Shown here: positions 39,015-47,532 of the stretch, in pieces
Layout of the letters: each line of letters opens with the position of its first letter
How positions within the stretch are numbered: position 1 is the first letter of the stretch
Assembly (NCBI RefSeq): GCF_025398155.2
Contig: NZ_CP104562.2
Coordinates: 4,216,001-4,280,000 of the forward strand
Length of the DNA: 64,000 bases
Reading direction: 5' to 3'
Source of the DNA: Roseateles amylovorans
GTDB lineage: Bacteria > Pseudomonadota > Gammaproteobacteria > Burkholderiales > Burkholderiaceae_C
Position numbers and translations under genes: made by a program
The notes under the pieces: generated by a model
Told to the model about the DNA's origin: nothing
The model's database searches: none
What the model saw: only the letters and a program-made list of their open reading frames with translations

Positions 39015-40709
39015 TCAGCCGCCGTCGGTGGGCTTGTGGGTCTTGCGCGGACCGAACACGCCCCACCACTCGCGCACACCGTGGCCGCGCAGTTGTTTGA
39101 CGGAGGTGTTGTCATGGGCCAGGGTGCCGCGGGCCACGGCGCGCCGATCAGCCTTGATGTCCTTGATCTGCTGCAGGTAATCCAGCTCGCTGCGGATGAC
39201 ACGAGTGAGCACCCGCGTTTCCTCGTTCTGCGGCTTGCCTGCTCCCGCACCACCGCCCTGCGCCTTCGCCTCCTCGGACGCCTGCGCGCGGGCGGCTTTC
39301 AAGCGCTCCACCAACTGGCGGGTGCGATCAAGGGTGGCGCGGGTGTCGGTCACCACCGCGTCCACACTCGAGAAGACCTGGCCGCCTTCGTCGATGCGCG
39401 CCGCCCCCGGCGTACCCGCCACCGAGAGTCGCTCATACCCCTTGTCCGCCAGCAGCGTGCGCAAGCGATCGGCAAACGCATGGGGCGAGCCGAAGCCAGA
39501 CGCCGTGCCGCAACCCACCAGATAGATCGTGCCTTGATAGCGCTTGTCCAACCCCTGGGCCGCCAGCAGCTCGGCGATGTCTTCTGCGGAACGATCTCCC
39601 AGCCGATCAATGCGGTAGGGCTGGCCCTTCGGCGCATCCTCCAGCCGATCGCCATGTCCGATCAAGACCAGCGGTTGCCGCGCGGGCAGCCGTTTGAGCG
39701 TGCGGTCCTGATCGAGTTCGAGCCCTTGTCGCATCGGCGCTCGAACCGCGCCGAGGCGCGTGCTGACGGCATTGAAGCGATCATCCAGCACGTCGTTCTC
39801 GCGGCCCAGGTCGTCATCGACGTTCATCCGCATCAGCGTCGCACCGGACGCGATGCGTCGCAGGTCCAGCACCGGCGCGGCAGCCAGCGCGCGTGTTCCC
39901 TGATGAAGCGCCAGTTCCACATGGCGTCCTTGCTTGTCCACGCGCAGTTGCCACGACAGATTCCCACCCGTGTGCGACGCCGCCTTCGCTGCGAGACGAT
40001 CAAACGCCCGACCGTCCAGCGCCACCGGCCGCGCCCACTGATACCGCTCATTCAGCAAGCGCCCGAGCGTGGCGGCCACGTCGGCCTTGAGCCCCTCGAC
40101 GCGACCTCCCGGTCGTGACGGTACGGCCTTCGGCATCGTCGGATCCGCCAGCGTGAAGGACTGCGGTGGGGTCAGAACCTCAGCGCGACCGAAGACTCGC
40201 GGTCGATGCATCGGCGGCGCGGCAAGTTGGAACGATGCCAGCGCCCCCTGCAACTTCGGCGGCGGCGGCGGTGCAGCAGGCGGGTGCTGGGCATACGCCG
40301 ACACGCCGTCCTGGGCGGCCATCTGCTCCAGCCCATCCAGCGCCGCCTGGGCGAAATCCTCTGCCGGCGCCCCGGTGGATCGCACCGGGCCCGACGCCGA
40401 CGTCCATCCCTCCCCTTGCCGCGCCACCACCACGCGCCGCGCACCGCCGCCTTCAGGCACGGCATCGCGGATGCATCCGTCACCGCTGTCCACGCCCAGC
40501 GCATAACGCTGCGGCCAACCCCCGCTTTGGACCAGCGCGTCAGCCAACACATGAGCCGCACCGTCGTGCCACGCGACCTTGCCTGACATCAGATCGGCAG
40601 CGCTGGAAACCGATTCGACGGCGGCGGTTGTGTCCGGTGTGGCGGAAGTTGCCTGCATCCGCCCATCGCCCGGCAGCGAAGGAGGAAGACCAGGAAGTGA
40701 GATCGGCAT
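39015..40709 (-). CDS. C80-like cysteine protease domain protein, effector-like (family B, member 4)
   Basis: A 564-residue, more diverged member. The N-terminal third is Ser/Ala/Pro-rich with a poly-Pro stretch (about 142-153). The beta-rich block contains LLNERYQWARPVALDGRAFD, matching LLDRCQWSRPVALQREGFD of member 2. The core has His352 (PLVLIGHGD) and Cys400 (TIYLVGCGTAS, the closest of the four to the toxin consensus), then LLADKGYERLSVAGTPG. The C-terminus (about 440-564) is helical and charged, and ends KTHKPTDGG. The start is MPISLPG (40709); the frame is open to TTG 40775. It is the gene next to the TRAP locus. No signal peptide. Confidence 0.62.
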   Translation of the reverse strand: MPISLPGLPPSLPGDGRMQATSATPDTTAAVESVSSAADLMSGKVAWHDGAAHVLADALVQSGGWPQRYALGVDSGDGCIRDAVPEGGGARRVVVARQGEGWTSASGPVRSTGAPAEDFAQAALDGLEQMAAQDGVSAYAQHPPAAPPPPPKLQGALASFQLAAPPMHRPRVFGRAEVLTPPQSFTLADPTMPKAVPSRPGGRVEGLKADVAATLGRLLNERYQWARPVALDGRAFDRLAAKAASHTGGNLSWQLRVDKQGRHVELALHQGTRALAAAPVLDLRRIASGATLMRMNVDDDLGRENDVLDDRFNAVSTRLGAVRAPMRQGLELDQDRTLKRLPARQPLVLIGHGDRLEDAPKGQPYRIDRLGDRSAEDIAELLAAQGLDKRYQGTIYLVGCGTASGFGSPHAFADRLRTLLADKGYERLSVAGTPGAARIDEGGQVFSSVDAVVTDTRATLDRTRQLVERLKAARAQASEEAKAQGGGAGAGKPQNEETRVLTRVIRSELDYLQQIKDIKADRRAVARGTLAHDNTSVKQLRGHGVREWWGVFGPRKTHKPTDGG

Positions 40710-40965
40710 GGTCGCTCGCAGAGTTTGCAAGCGACACCAGTGCGGAGCCGATGGGTTCCGGATTTCATCCGACAACGGTTTTCAAGAGAAACCGGTACTA
40801 ATTCACGTTTTTCGACCTCGACACGCGCGACGTCGATGGATGGCCTTGTGCCGAAGCGGCCTCGGCCGGTCATCCGACACGCACGGCAACCGGCGATCAG
40901 CGGTTCTTTGACGCACTCGTGGCGATGCGATGCGGCTCAGGCGGCTCAAACCCGCCCCCTGACGA

Positions 40966-40993
40966 CGAACAACGAACAACGAACAACGAACGA
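40966..40993. repeat. 7-bp tandem repeat (cgaacaa), four copies
   Basis: Four exact or near-exact cgaacaa units in the 409-bp space between the family B member 4 start and the dctP stop. The same space contains the hairpin at 41025-41063 and no gene. Confidence 0.85.
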
Positions 40994-41024
40994 CAAATGC
41001 CGTCAAGAACTGGCGCCGACATGC

Positions 41025-41063
41025 GAAACGGGCGCCGGATCGTTGCGATCCGGCGCCCGTTTC
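41025..41063 (-). terminator. Very strong hairpin downstream of dctP, probable terminator
   Basis: A perfect 18-bp stem (gaaacgggcgccggatcg and its complement) with a 3-base loop, 56 bp after the dctP stop. There is no T tract on the dctP side, so it may work as a transcription end, an mRNA 3' stabiliser, or both. Confidence 0.7.
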
Positions 41064-41118
41064 AATCTCATTTGGCCGAGCGGTCCGGCCCACGCCCACC
41101 TGATGGCGGGCGCCCGCG

Positions 41119-42165
41119 TTACTTCCCGCCGCGCAGCTTGGCCAGTTGGGCCTGGGTTTCGTTCCACAGGTCCATGCCGACCTGCGTCGCCACACCGGCA
41201 TTCACATGGGTGAGCTTGTCACGCATGCGGGCGGCTTCGGTCGGGCTGAGTTCATTGACCTGCATGCCGCGCGACTTCAGATCGGCCAGCGCCTTGGCGG
41301 CCTCGGCGCGGGTGTCCTTGCGCTCGAAGTCGCGGCTGGCCACGGCGGCCTTCTGCAGCACGGCCTTCTCGTCCTTGGACAGGCCGTCCCAGAACTTCTT
41401 GCTCACCGTCACGATCCACGGGCTGTAGACATGGTTGGTGATGGTCAGGTACTTCTGGACCTCATAGAACTTGGCCGAGAGGATGGTGTTGTAGGGGTTC
41501 TCCTGGCCGTCGACCGCATTCGTCTCCAGCGCGGTGAACAGCTCGGAATACGGCAGCGGCACCGCATTCGCGCCGAGCTGCTTGAAGCTGTCCAGGAACA
41601 CGTTGTTCTGCATCACCCGCAGCTTGATGCCGTTCAGGTCTTCCAGCTTGGTGACCGGGCGCTTGCTGTTGGTGAGGTTGCGGAAACCGTTCTCCCAATA
41701 GACCAGGCCCACCATGCCCTTGTCTTCGAGCTTGGCGCGCACCTTGTCGCCGACCGGGCCGTCCAGCAGCGCATCGGCTTCGCGGGTGTTGTTGACCAGG
41801 AAAGGCGTGTCCCAGAGCGCCATTTCCTTGGCGATGCCGACCAGCGTCGCGGTCGAGCCCACCATCATCTCCTGGGCACCGCCGATCAGCGCCTGCTGCA
41901 TCTGGGTGTCCGGGCCCAGCGCCGCACCGCCGATCGCGCGGATGCGCATCTTGCCGCCGGACAGCTTCTGCACCTCGTCGGCAAACATCTTCACCGCACG
42001 GCCCTGGTTGCTGTTCTCGGCCAGGCCGTAGCCGAAGCGGATCAGTCGGGGCTTGATGTCCTGGGCCTGGACGGGCAGCACCGCGGCCAGCGCCAGCGCG
42101 GCACCGGCGGCCAGGGTCAGTCGGCGGGCGGTACGGGTCAGGCCTTGCGTCGGGGAGGTCGTCAT
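41119..42165 (-). CDS. dctP: TRAP transporter substrate-binding protein (DctP family)
   Basis: A 348-residue periplasmic receptor. Signal peptide at about 10-35 (LTLAAGAALALAAVLPVQAQ). The mature part has the family's FADEVQKLSGGKMRIR, ALGPDTQMQQALIGGAQEMM, the substrate-carboxylate Arg region (LNGIKLRVMQNNVFLD) and ENPYNTILSAKFYEVQKYLTITNH. It captures an organic acid, here most likely gluconate or a related sugar acid given the linked gluconokinase, and hands it to DctQM. A GGAG site precedes ATG 42165. It is last in the gntK-dctQ-dctM-dctP order. Confidence 0.92.
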   Translation of the reverse strand: MTTSPTQGLTRTARRLTLAAGAALALAAVLPVQAQDIKPRLIRFGYGLAENSNQGRAVKMFADEVQKLSGGKMRIRAIGGAALGPDTQMQQALIGGAQEMMVGSTATLVGIAKEMALWDTPFLVNNTREADALLDGPVGDKVRAKLEDKGMVGLVYWENGFRNLTNSKRPVTKLEDLNGIKLRVMQNNVFLDSFKQLGANAVPLPYSELFTALETNAVDGQENPYNTILSAKFYEVQKYLTITNHVYSPWIVTVSKKFWDGLSKDEKAVLQKAAVASRDFERKDTRAEAAKALADLKSRGMQVNELSPTEAARMRDKLTHVNAGVATQVGMDLWNETQAQLAKLRGGK

Positions 42166-42267
42166 GGGGAGGTCTCCTGTGGGGGTGTTGTTGTCGAGGT
42201 CGTGAGGGGAATCGTGGGACCGCCGCGGCCAGGCGTGAAGGGTTTTGCTTCAGGTGCCGTGCGGGGG

Positions 42268-42344
42268 CGGGTCGGCTGTCGGTCGGCTGTCGGTCGGTCG
42301 GCTTTGGGTCGGCTTTGGGTCGGCTTTTGGTCGGCTTTTGGTAG
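42268..42344. repeat. Tandem repeats (gtcggctgtcg and gtcggctttgg units)
   Basis: Three gtcggctgtcg-type units followed by four gtcggcttt(t)gg units fill much of the 207 bp between dctM and dctP. They may separate expression of the receptor gene from that of the permease. Confidence 0.8.
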
Positions 42345-42372
42345 GGGGTCGCTCTGGTGTGCGTCCCGCCCG

Positions 42373-43665
42373 TCACCGCAGCCAGTGCATCGGCGCAATC
42401 ACCAACTGCGGGAAGCAGGTGAACAGCACCAGGATGACGGCGTAGGTCAGCAGGAACGGGTTCACGCCCTTGATCACCTGGTGCATCGACAACCGGCCCA
42501 CGCCGGCCACCACGTTCAGCACCGTGCCCACCGGCGGTGTGATCAGGCCGATGGCGCCGTTCAGCACGAACATCAGACCGAAGTAGACCGGATCGATGCC
42601 GGCCTTCACCGCGATCGGCAGCATCACCGGCGCGAAGATCAGGATGGTGGGCGTGAGGTCCAGCGCGGTGCCGATCAGCACCAGCAGCACCATCATCAGC
42701 GCCATCAGCAGCCGCGGCGACTCGATCAGCCCGCCGAGCCAGCCGCTGAGCACACCCGGCAGGTCGGCCAGGGTGATCATGTAGCTGGCGACCTGCGCAC
42801 CGGCACACAGGAACATCACGATCGCCGTTGTCTTGGCGGCGCGGACCAGCACGCCGTGCAGGTCGCGCAGGTTCATCTCGCGATGCACTGCAAAGCTCAC
42901 CACCAGCGCATAGAAGGCAGCCACGACAGCGGCCTCGGTCGGTGTGAACACCCCCGACTTCATGCCGCCGATGATGATCAACGGCATCAGCAGGGCCCAG
43001 AAGGCCTTGGCGGTGGCCTGCAGGCGCGCGGCCATCGGCATCGGCTCGCCTTGCGGCAGGTCGATCTTGCGCAACTGCAGCTTCCAGGCAATGAGCAGGC
43101 CCAGGCCCATCACCAACCCCGGGAAGATGCCCGCGAGGAACAGCGCCGAGATCGAGGTGTTGGTGGTGACGCCGTAGATCACGAACGGCATCGACGGCGG
43201 AATGATCGGCGCAATGATGCCGCCTGAGGCGATGAGCCCCGCCGAGGTGCCCATCGGATAGCCGTGGCGGCGCATCATCGGCAGCAGGATGGTGGCCAGC
43301 GCGGCGGTGTCGGCCAGGGCCGAGCCGCTCATGCTGGCCATCAGCACCGAAGCGCCAATCGCCACGAAGCCCAGCCCGCCGCGGATGTGGCCGACCCAGG
43401 CCTGCGCCATCAGGATGATGCGTCGGCTGATGCCGCCGGCATTCATCAGCTCACCGGCCAGGATGAAGAAGGGCACGGCCAGCAGCGGGAAGCTGTCGAT
43501 GCCGGCCACCAGGTTCTGCGCCAGCAGCTGGGTGTCCCAGAAATCCAGCGCCCAGGCCATGCCGGCGCCGGTCAGCACCAGCGCAAAGGCCATGGGAATG
43601 CCCAGGCCCATCAGCAGCAGCATGCCGACGACGAAAACGATGAAGGAAAGGGCTTCGTTGCTCAT
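42373..43665 (-). CDS. dctM: TRAP transporter large permease (DctM family)
   Basis: A 430-residue inner-membrane protein with about twelve hydrophobic helices. FIVFVVGMLLLMGLGIPMAFAL at the N-terminus, SGSALADTAALATILLPMMRRHGY and SGGIIAPIIPPSMPFVIYG are signature DctM segments. It is the sodium-driven translocation subunit. It begins 19 bp after dctQ. Confidence 0.95.
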   Translation of the reverse strand: MSNEALSFIVFVVGMLLLMGLGIPMAFALVLTGAGMAWALDFWDTQLLAQNLVAGIDSFPLLAVPFFILAGELMNAGGISRRIILMAQAWVGHIRGGLGFVAIGASVLMASMSGSALADTAALATILLPMMRRHGYPMGTSAGLIASGGIIAPIIPPSMPFVIYGVTTNTSISALFLAGIFPGLVMGLGLLIAWKLQLRKIDLPQGEPMPMAARLQATAKAFWALLMPLIIIGGMKSGVFTPTEAAVVAAFYALVVSFAVHREMNLRDLHGVLVRAAKTTAIVMFLCAGAQVASYMITLADLPGVLSGWLGGLIESPRLLMALMMVLLVLIGTALDLTPTILIFAPVMLPIAVKAGIDPVYFGLMFVLNGAIGLITPPVGTVLNVVAGVGRLSMHQVIKGVNPFLLTYAVILVLFTCFPQLVIAPMHWLR

Positions 43666-43684
43666 GATGTGATCGCTCGCCCGT

Positions 43685-44254
43685 TCATTCGACGTCGCTC
43701 TCGTGGTCCAGATCCAGCGGCCGCTGGCGCAGCAGTTCCCAACCCGCCATCAGCGCGATGGCCACGCTGGACAGCAAGGCCGGCAGCGGCAGCAAGGCAT
43801 TCGAATAACCCAGCACCACCGATTGGCTGTCCAGGCCCACCCTCACCTGCTGCCAGGCGCCCCAGGCCACCAGCACGGCTGCCACGATCACCGCGATGCG
43901 GATGAGCGCGGCCACCAGCTTCAGCACCGTCGGCTTCTTGCGCAGCGGCAGCAGCAGACTGGTGAAGGCCATGTGCTGGCCCAGCGGATAGGCGGCGGTC
44001 GCGCCGATGAAGACCATCCACACGAACAGCAACCGGGAGAGCTCCTCGCTCGCCGCCACGCCGCTGCCGAAGCCATAACGCAGCACCACATTGACGAACA
44101 CCGCCACGGCCATCACCGCCAGGCACAGCGCCATCGCGCTTTCGCTGGCGGTCTGCCACAGGCTTTTCGGTGCGGTCGCCGGGCCCGGTGTGCCCGGTGT
44201 GCCCGGTGTGCCCGATGTGCCCGGCACGGGGGATTGCGGATCGGATGCGCTCAT
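43685..44254 (-). CDS. dctQ: TRAP transporter small permease (DctQ family)
   Basis: A 189-residue protein with four membrane helices, FVNVVLRYGFGSGVAASEELSRLLFVWMVFIGA being typical of DctQ. The N-terminus carries a Gly-Thr-Pro repeat (SGTPGTPGTPG) encoded by a 9-bp array. The ATG overlaps the gntK stop, so the pair is coupled. The much longer upstream frame is antisense or shadow sequence. Confidence 0.92.
   Translation of the reverse strand: MSASDPQSPVPGTSGTPGTPGTPGPATAPKSLWQTASESAMALCLAVMAVAVFVNVVLRYGFGSGVAASEELSRLLFVWMVFIGATAAYPLGQHMAFTSLLLPLRKKPTVLKLVAALIRIAVIVAAVLVAWGAWQQVRVGLDSQSVVLGYSNALLPLPALLSSVAIALMAGWELLRQRPLDLDHESDVE
44186..44222. repeat. 9-bp tandem repeat (gtgcccggt), four copies, in frame
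   Basis: Encodes the Gly-Thr-Pro triplets at the N-terminus of DctQ. Copy-number change would be silent for frame. Confidence 0.85.
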
Positions 44255-44778
44255 CGGGCGATCTCCTGTTGCGCCAGCAGGTGCAGCACCTGCGTCAGTT
44301 GTTCGCCCGGGGACAGCGCCGCGGACACGGTCACCACGCCCGGCTCGCCGATCGGTGGCTCCAGCGTCTGGAACTGGCTGTCGACCAGGCTGGCGGGGAA
44401 GATGTGGCCCGCCGCGCGGGCAGAGACGCGCTCCAGCGCGAGCGCTTTGTCGATCTCGAGGAAGACGAAGCCCAAGCTCGGGCAAGCGGCGCGCAGGCGA
44501 TCGCGGTAGACCCGCTTGAGGGCGGAGCAGCTCAGCACCACCGGCGCCTGGCTGGCCAGCATGCCGCCCAGGCGGTCCAGCCAGCCCCAGCGGTCCTCGT
44601 CGGTCAATGGCTGGCCGGCCTGCATCTTCACGATCGAGGCCGGCGCATGGTGCGCGTCGCCCTCGATGAAGGCCCAGCCCAGCGTGCTCGCCAGGGTCTG
44701 GCCGACGCTGGTCTTGCCGCATCCGGCCACGCCCATCACCACCAGGGCGCGCGGGGAAATCGTGGGGGCATTCGACAT
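44251..44778 (-). CDS. gntK: Gluconokinase
   Basis: A 175-residue kinase that phosphorylates gluconate to 6-phosphogluconate. Walker A is GVAGCGKTSVG (about 16-26); EGDAHHAPASIVKMQAGQPLTDEDRWGWL is the substrate and lid region of the GntK family, and SCSALKRVYRDRLR the following helix. First gene of the TRAP operon, overlapping dctQ. A GntR-type palindrome lies at bases 2-15 upstream of the ATG, where the ribosome site would be; no Shine-Dalgarno is visible. Confidence 0.94.
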   Translation of the reverse strand: MSNAPTISPRALVVMGVAGCGKTSVGQTLASTLGWAFIEGDAHHAPASIVKMQAGQPLTDEDRWGWLDRLGGMLASQAPVVLSCSALKRVYRDRLRAACPSLGFVFLEIDKALALERVSARAAGHIFPASLVDSQFQTLEPPIGEPGVVTVSAALSPGEQLTQVLHLLAQQEIAR

Positions 44779-44779
44779 T

Positions 44780-44793
44780 GGATAGCGCTGTCC
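44780..44793. promoter_or_regulatory. Candidate LacI-family operator 1 (ggatagcgctgtcc)
   Basis: Near-palindrome with an agcgct centre, directly before the gntK start. It matches the two other sites in this divergent region. Confidence 0.7.
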
Positions 44794-44927
44794 CGATTCT
44801 GAAAAAGAGACGGCGATGGGGTCGCCGTCCTGTCTCCGTGTTGTGCTTCGCGAGGGCTGTGGCCGGGCGACATGTCGTCCTGGTCAAGTGCCCTCGCGCC
44901 TGTTTTGACCGCCGCTTCAAGCGACGG

Positions 44928-44939
44928 GATAGCGCTATC
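44928..44939. promoter_or_regulatory. Candidate LacI-family operator 2 (gatagcgctatc)
   Basis: A perfect 12-bp palindrome in the middle of the gntK/lacI-type intergenic region, with the central GC typical of LacI-family operators. Confidence 0.75.
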
Positions 44940-45116
44940 TTAGGCCGACGACCGCAGCACCAAATCAGGGATTACACGCAGGTTACGAACCGGTGCGAGC
45001 GAGCCATGCCGTTCCGGATTCGAGCCGGCGGGTGGGTTCGACAGCGGCGGGCGGGCGGGCCGAAGCCGCACGGCGACAGGCCCGGATCAGGGTCAGTCCG
45101 CTATCGGGCCGGGGGA

Positions 45117-45130
45117 GGACAGCGCTATCC
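45117..45130. promoter_or_regulatory. Candidate LacI-family operator 3 (ggacagcgctatcc)
   Basis: Near-palindrome 33 bp before the regulator start; it is the mirror image of operator 1 (same sequence on the other strand). Its position suggests autoregulation. Confidence 0.7.
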
Positions 45131-45162
45131 TGCCTCTCCCTCTTCCAGTGCATGCCTTGTCG

Positions 45163-46188
45163 ATGTCCTCATTTCCCGCACCGAAACGGCGCCGCGCCAC
45201 CGGACGAGTCACGCTGCAGGATGTGGCCCTGGCGGCCGAGGTCAGCCCCATCACCGCCTCACGCGCGTTGCGCGGCGAACGAGGCGTGGCGGTGGAGTTG
45301 GTGGAGCGGGTGCGCGAAGCCGTGGCGCGACTGGGCTATGTGCCCGACCCGGCCGCGCGCGCGCTGGCCTCCTCACGCAGCAACCAGGTGGCGGTGCTGA
45401 TTCCGCTGCTGTCCAACGCGCTGTTTGTGGATCTGCTTGACGAGGCCCAGCGCACCCTGCTGGCGGCGGGCTACCAGAGCCTGATCGGCATCACCCACTA
45501 CCAGCCGGAGGAAGAGGAAGCGCTGCTGCGCAGCTACCTCATGAACCGTCCCGCCGGCCTGCTGGTGACTGGCTTCGACCGCACCGACGAGGCCCGGGCC
45601 CTGATCCAGGGCAGCGGCATTCCCTGCGTGCATGTGATGGAGAACCGCCGCGACGAGGGGCTGTATTCGGTCGGCTTCTCACAGCAGTCGGCCGGTCATG
45701 CGATGACGGCGGAGCTGAGACGCCGGGGATATTCCCGCATTGCCTTTGCCGCCGCCCAGTTGGACCCGCGCACCTTGCAGCGCGCCGCCGGCTATCGCGC
45801 CGCGATGGGCGAGCTGCATGATCCGGCGCTGGAGTTCATGGATGCGGCGCCCTCCTCCTTCGCGCTGGGCGCCGAGCTGCTGGAGCGGGTGATGCGGGAG
45901 GCGCCGGATGTCGACGCGGTCTTCTTCAACAACGACGACCTGGCCCAAGGCGCCTTGCTGCAGGCGCTGCGGCGCGGTTGGCGTGTGCCGGAGCAGGTCG
46001 CGATCGTCGGATTCAACGACCTGACCGGCGGCGATCAGATGCTGCCGCCGTTGTCGACGGTGCGCACCCCGCGCGGCGAGATCGGGCTGAGGGCGGGCGA
46101 GATGCTGGTCTCGCTGATGCGCGGCGACACGGTGCCGGAGCCCTGCCTGGACCTGGGGTTCGAGCTGGTGCTGCGCGACAGCTGTTGA
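45163..46188 (+). CDS. gntR: LacI-family regulator of gluconate utilisation (GntR-like)
   Basis: A 341-residue repressor. The HTH is TLQDVALAAEVSPITASRALRG, the hinge is VPDPAARALASSRSNQVAVL, and the periplasmic-binding-like effector domain follows (VFFNNDDLAQGALLQALRRGWRVPEQVAIVGFNDL). It is the LacI-type GntR, not the GntR/FadR family. It is divergent from gntK, and three palindromes lie between them. The ligand is inferred to be gluconate or 6-phosphogluconate. ATG 45163 is used; ATG 45148 gives five more residues. Confidence 0.9.
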   Translation: MSSFPAPKRRRATGRVTLQDVALAAEVSPITASRALRGERGVAVELVERVREAVARLGYVPDPAARALASSRSNQVAVLIPLLSNALFVDLLDEAQRTLLAAGYQSLIGITHYQPEEEEALLRSYLMNRPAGLLVTGFDRTDEARALIQGSGIPCVHVMENRRDEGLYSVGFSQQSAGHAMTAELRRRGYSRIAFAAAQLDPRTLQRAAGYRAAMGELHDPALEFMDAAPSSFALGAELLERVMREAPDVDAVFFNNDDLAQGALLQALRRGWRVPEQVAIVGFNDLTGGDQMLPPLSTVRTPRGEIGLRAGEMLVSLMRGDTVPEPCLDLGFELVLRDSC

Positions 46189-47426
46189 AGATCGATCTGC
46201 GCCAGCAGGGCCAAACAGTGGCGGCGATGCCGCAGGCCGCGGCTCGGCGGCACGATCACCGCCCCCAGCCGCAGTCCGTAGCGGCGCTCCTGGCGCTCGG
46301 CCTGCAGCACGGCGCCGGCGAGGCGGGAGAGTCGCCAGTCATCATCGGCCGCCGGGTCATGGCCCTGCAAAGGCGCCAGCGCCAGGGCCGGCGTCGCTGC
46401 GACCGCTGGTGCGTCAGGGGGCAGACATCCCTCGCCGGCATCGCCCTGATCGTCCGCAGTCCGCTTGGACACCATCGCCAGGCGTTCCGCGTCCACATCG
46501 GCCAGATCCAGCCAGAGGGGCTGGTCAATCGCCGACGTCGGCCGTGCGGGCCGTCCCGGCGAGCTGCGTGTGGGTCCGGACACCGGTGCAGACCCCACGG
46601 CAACTGCCGGTGATGGGGCCGGCTGCAATGGCCGCGGATACACCAGCAGCTGCACCCCATGCCGCCAGCAGGCAGAGGCGTGGAACAGGCTCAACGGGTG
46701 GGCGGTCTGCACGATCAGCGCCGGCATGGCCTGCAGTCCGCGCGAGGTCGTCGGACAGGCGACCAGGGTCAGATCGTGAGAACGGGGCGGGACATCCATC
46801 CAGGCGCTCGGGCTGTTCAGCCCTTCCCGGACCACCGCAAGGTCCCAGCGCGCGCGGCGGGTGGGGTTGTCCAGTCGAAACTCCACCATCGCGTTGTCGC
46901 CCGCAAAAGTCGATGCCGGCGTCACCAGTCGCATCGTCAGGCCATCCAAGGCCTGCCAAGCCCGCAGCGCGCCCACCAGCACCAACACCAGCAGCGCGAT
47001 CGCCGCCCACCGCCATGCGCCGTGCCCGTCGCTGCCCAGGCTCTGGTCCGTCACCGCCAGCACACCGGCCAGCCCCAGCGCGACACCGCAAAGGCGAGTC
47101 GGGCGCAAGCGCAAGTCGTCTCCGCTGATCGTATGGCGGCACTCGCTCCCGCCATCGCCGAAGCAGGCCCGCACGCTGTCCTGGCCGCGCGTCGCCGACA
47201 TCGTTGACATCGCCGACATTGCAGACATCGCCGACACCAGGTCCCGCCCGCGGCACCGCGAGGAAGCGGAGATCGTCGGGCGGGGCATTGAAGACGTCGA
47301 TGCCGATGCCCGCGATGCCGCACCGGCCGACGACGCGTCCGATCGGTGGCTGGCCGCCAGGCGCAAGTTCGGCGGCTCGGAGATCGGACGGGGCGAGGCG
47401 TCAGGGGCGTGGAAGGAGCTGGACAT
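46035..47426 (-). CDS. DUF58 domain protein, orphan and apparently degenerate
   Basis: A 463-residue protein. Two membrane helices at about 110-155 are followed by the DUF58 beta domain (MRLVTPASTFAGDNAMVEFRLDN, TTSRGLQAMPALIVQTAHPLSLFHASACWR, LLVYPRP). The final DUF58 helix is also present (RLSRLAGAVLQAERQERRYGLRL...LRHRRHCLALLAQ). The central segment, which normally has a conserved Asp-x-x-Arg/Trp motif, is replaced by a Pro/Ala-rich stretch. After the domain the frame runs on for about 50 residues antisense to the end of the LacI-type gene, a 154-bp overlap. The usual MoxR ATPase and transglutaminase partners are absent. The N-terminal 100 residues are low complexity with a Ser-Ala-Met repeat, and the start is uncertain. 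Confidence 0.6.
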   Translation of the reverse strand: MSSSFHAPDASPRPISEPPNLRLAASHRSDASSAGAASRASASTSSMPRPTISASSRCRGRDLVSAMSAMSAMSTMSATRGQDSVRACFGDGGSECRHTISGDDLRLRPTRLCGVALGLAGVLAVTDQSLGSDGHGAWRWAAIALLVLVLVGALRAWQALDGLTMRLVTPASTFAGDNAMVEFRLDNPTRRARWDLAVVREGLNSPSAWMDVPPRSHDLTLVACPTTSRGLQAMPALIVQTAHPLSLFHASACWRHGVQLLVYPRPLQPAPSPAVAVGSAPVSGPTRSSPGRPARPTSAIDQPLWLDLADVDAERLAMVSKRTADDQGDAGEGCLPPDAPAVAATPALALAPLQGHDPAADDDWRLSRLAGAVLQAERQERRYGLRLGAVIVPPSRGLRHRRHCLALLAQIDLQQLSRSTSSNPRSRQGSGTVSPRISETSISPALSPISPRGVRTVDNGGSI

Positions 47427-47532
47427 GATCTGAGGTGGCAATCAACTGCCGATCAATGTGCCCGCCCCCTTCCCTCGCGCACCATGACTCAAAGGTGCAT
47501 CCGACCTGCAATCCCTAACGAGAACAAGGCGC

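Noticed and set aside
40966..40993. Possible hrp/PIP-type box (ttcg-N16-ttcg) in the cgaacaa repeat
   Set aside because: Spacing between units is 3, 10 or 17, not 16. No other ttcg-N16-ttcg pair was seen in the short upstream regions I inspected for the effector-like genes, though this was by eye only.
41146..43227. 693-codon plus-strand frame over the TRAP genes
   Set aside because: Antisense shadow of dctP and dctM, crossing an intergenic repeat.
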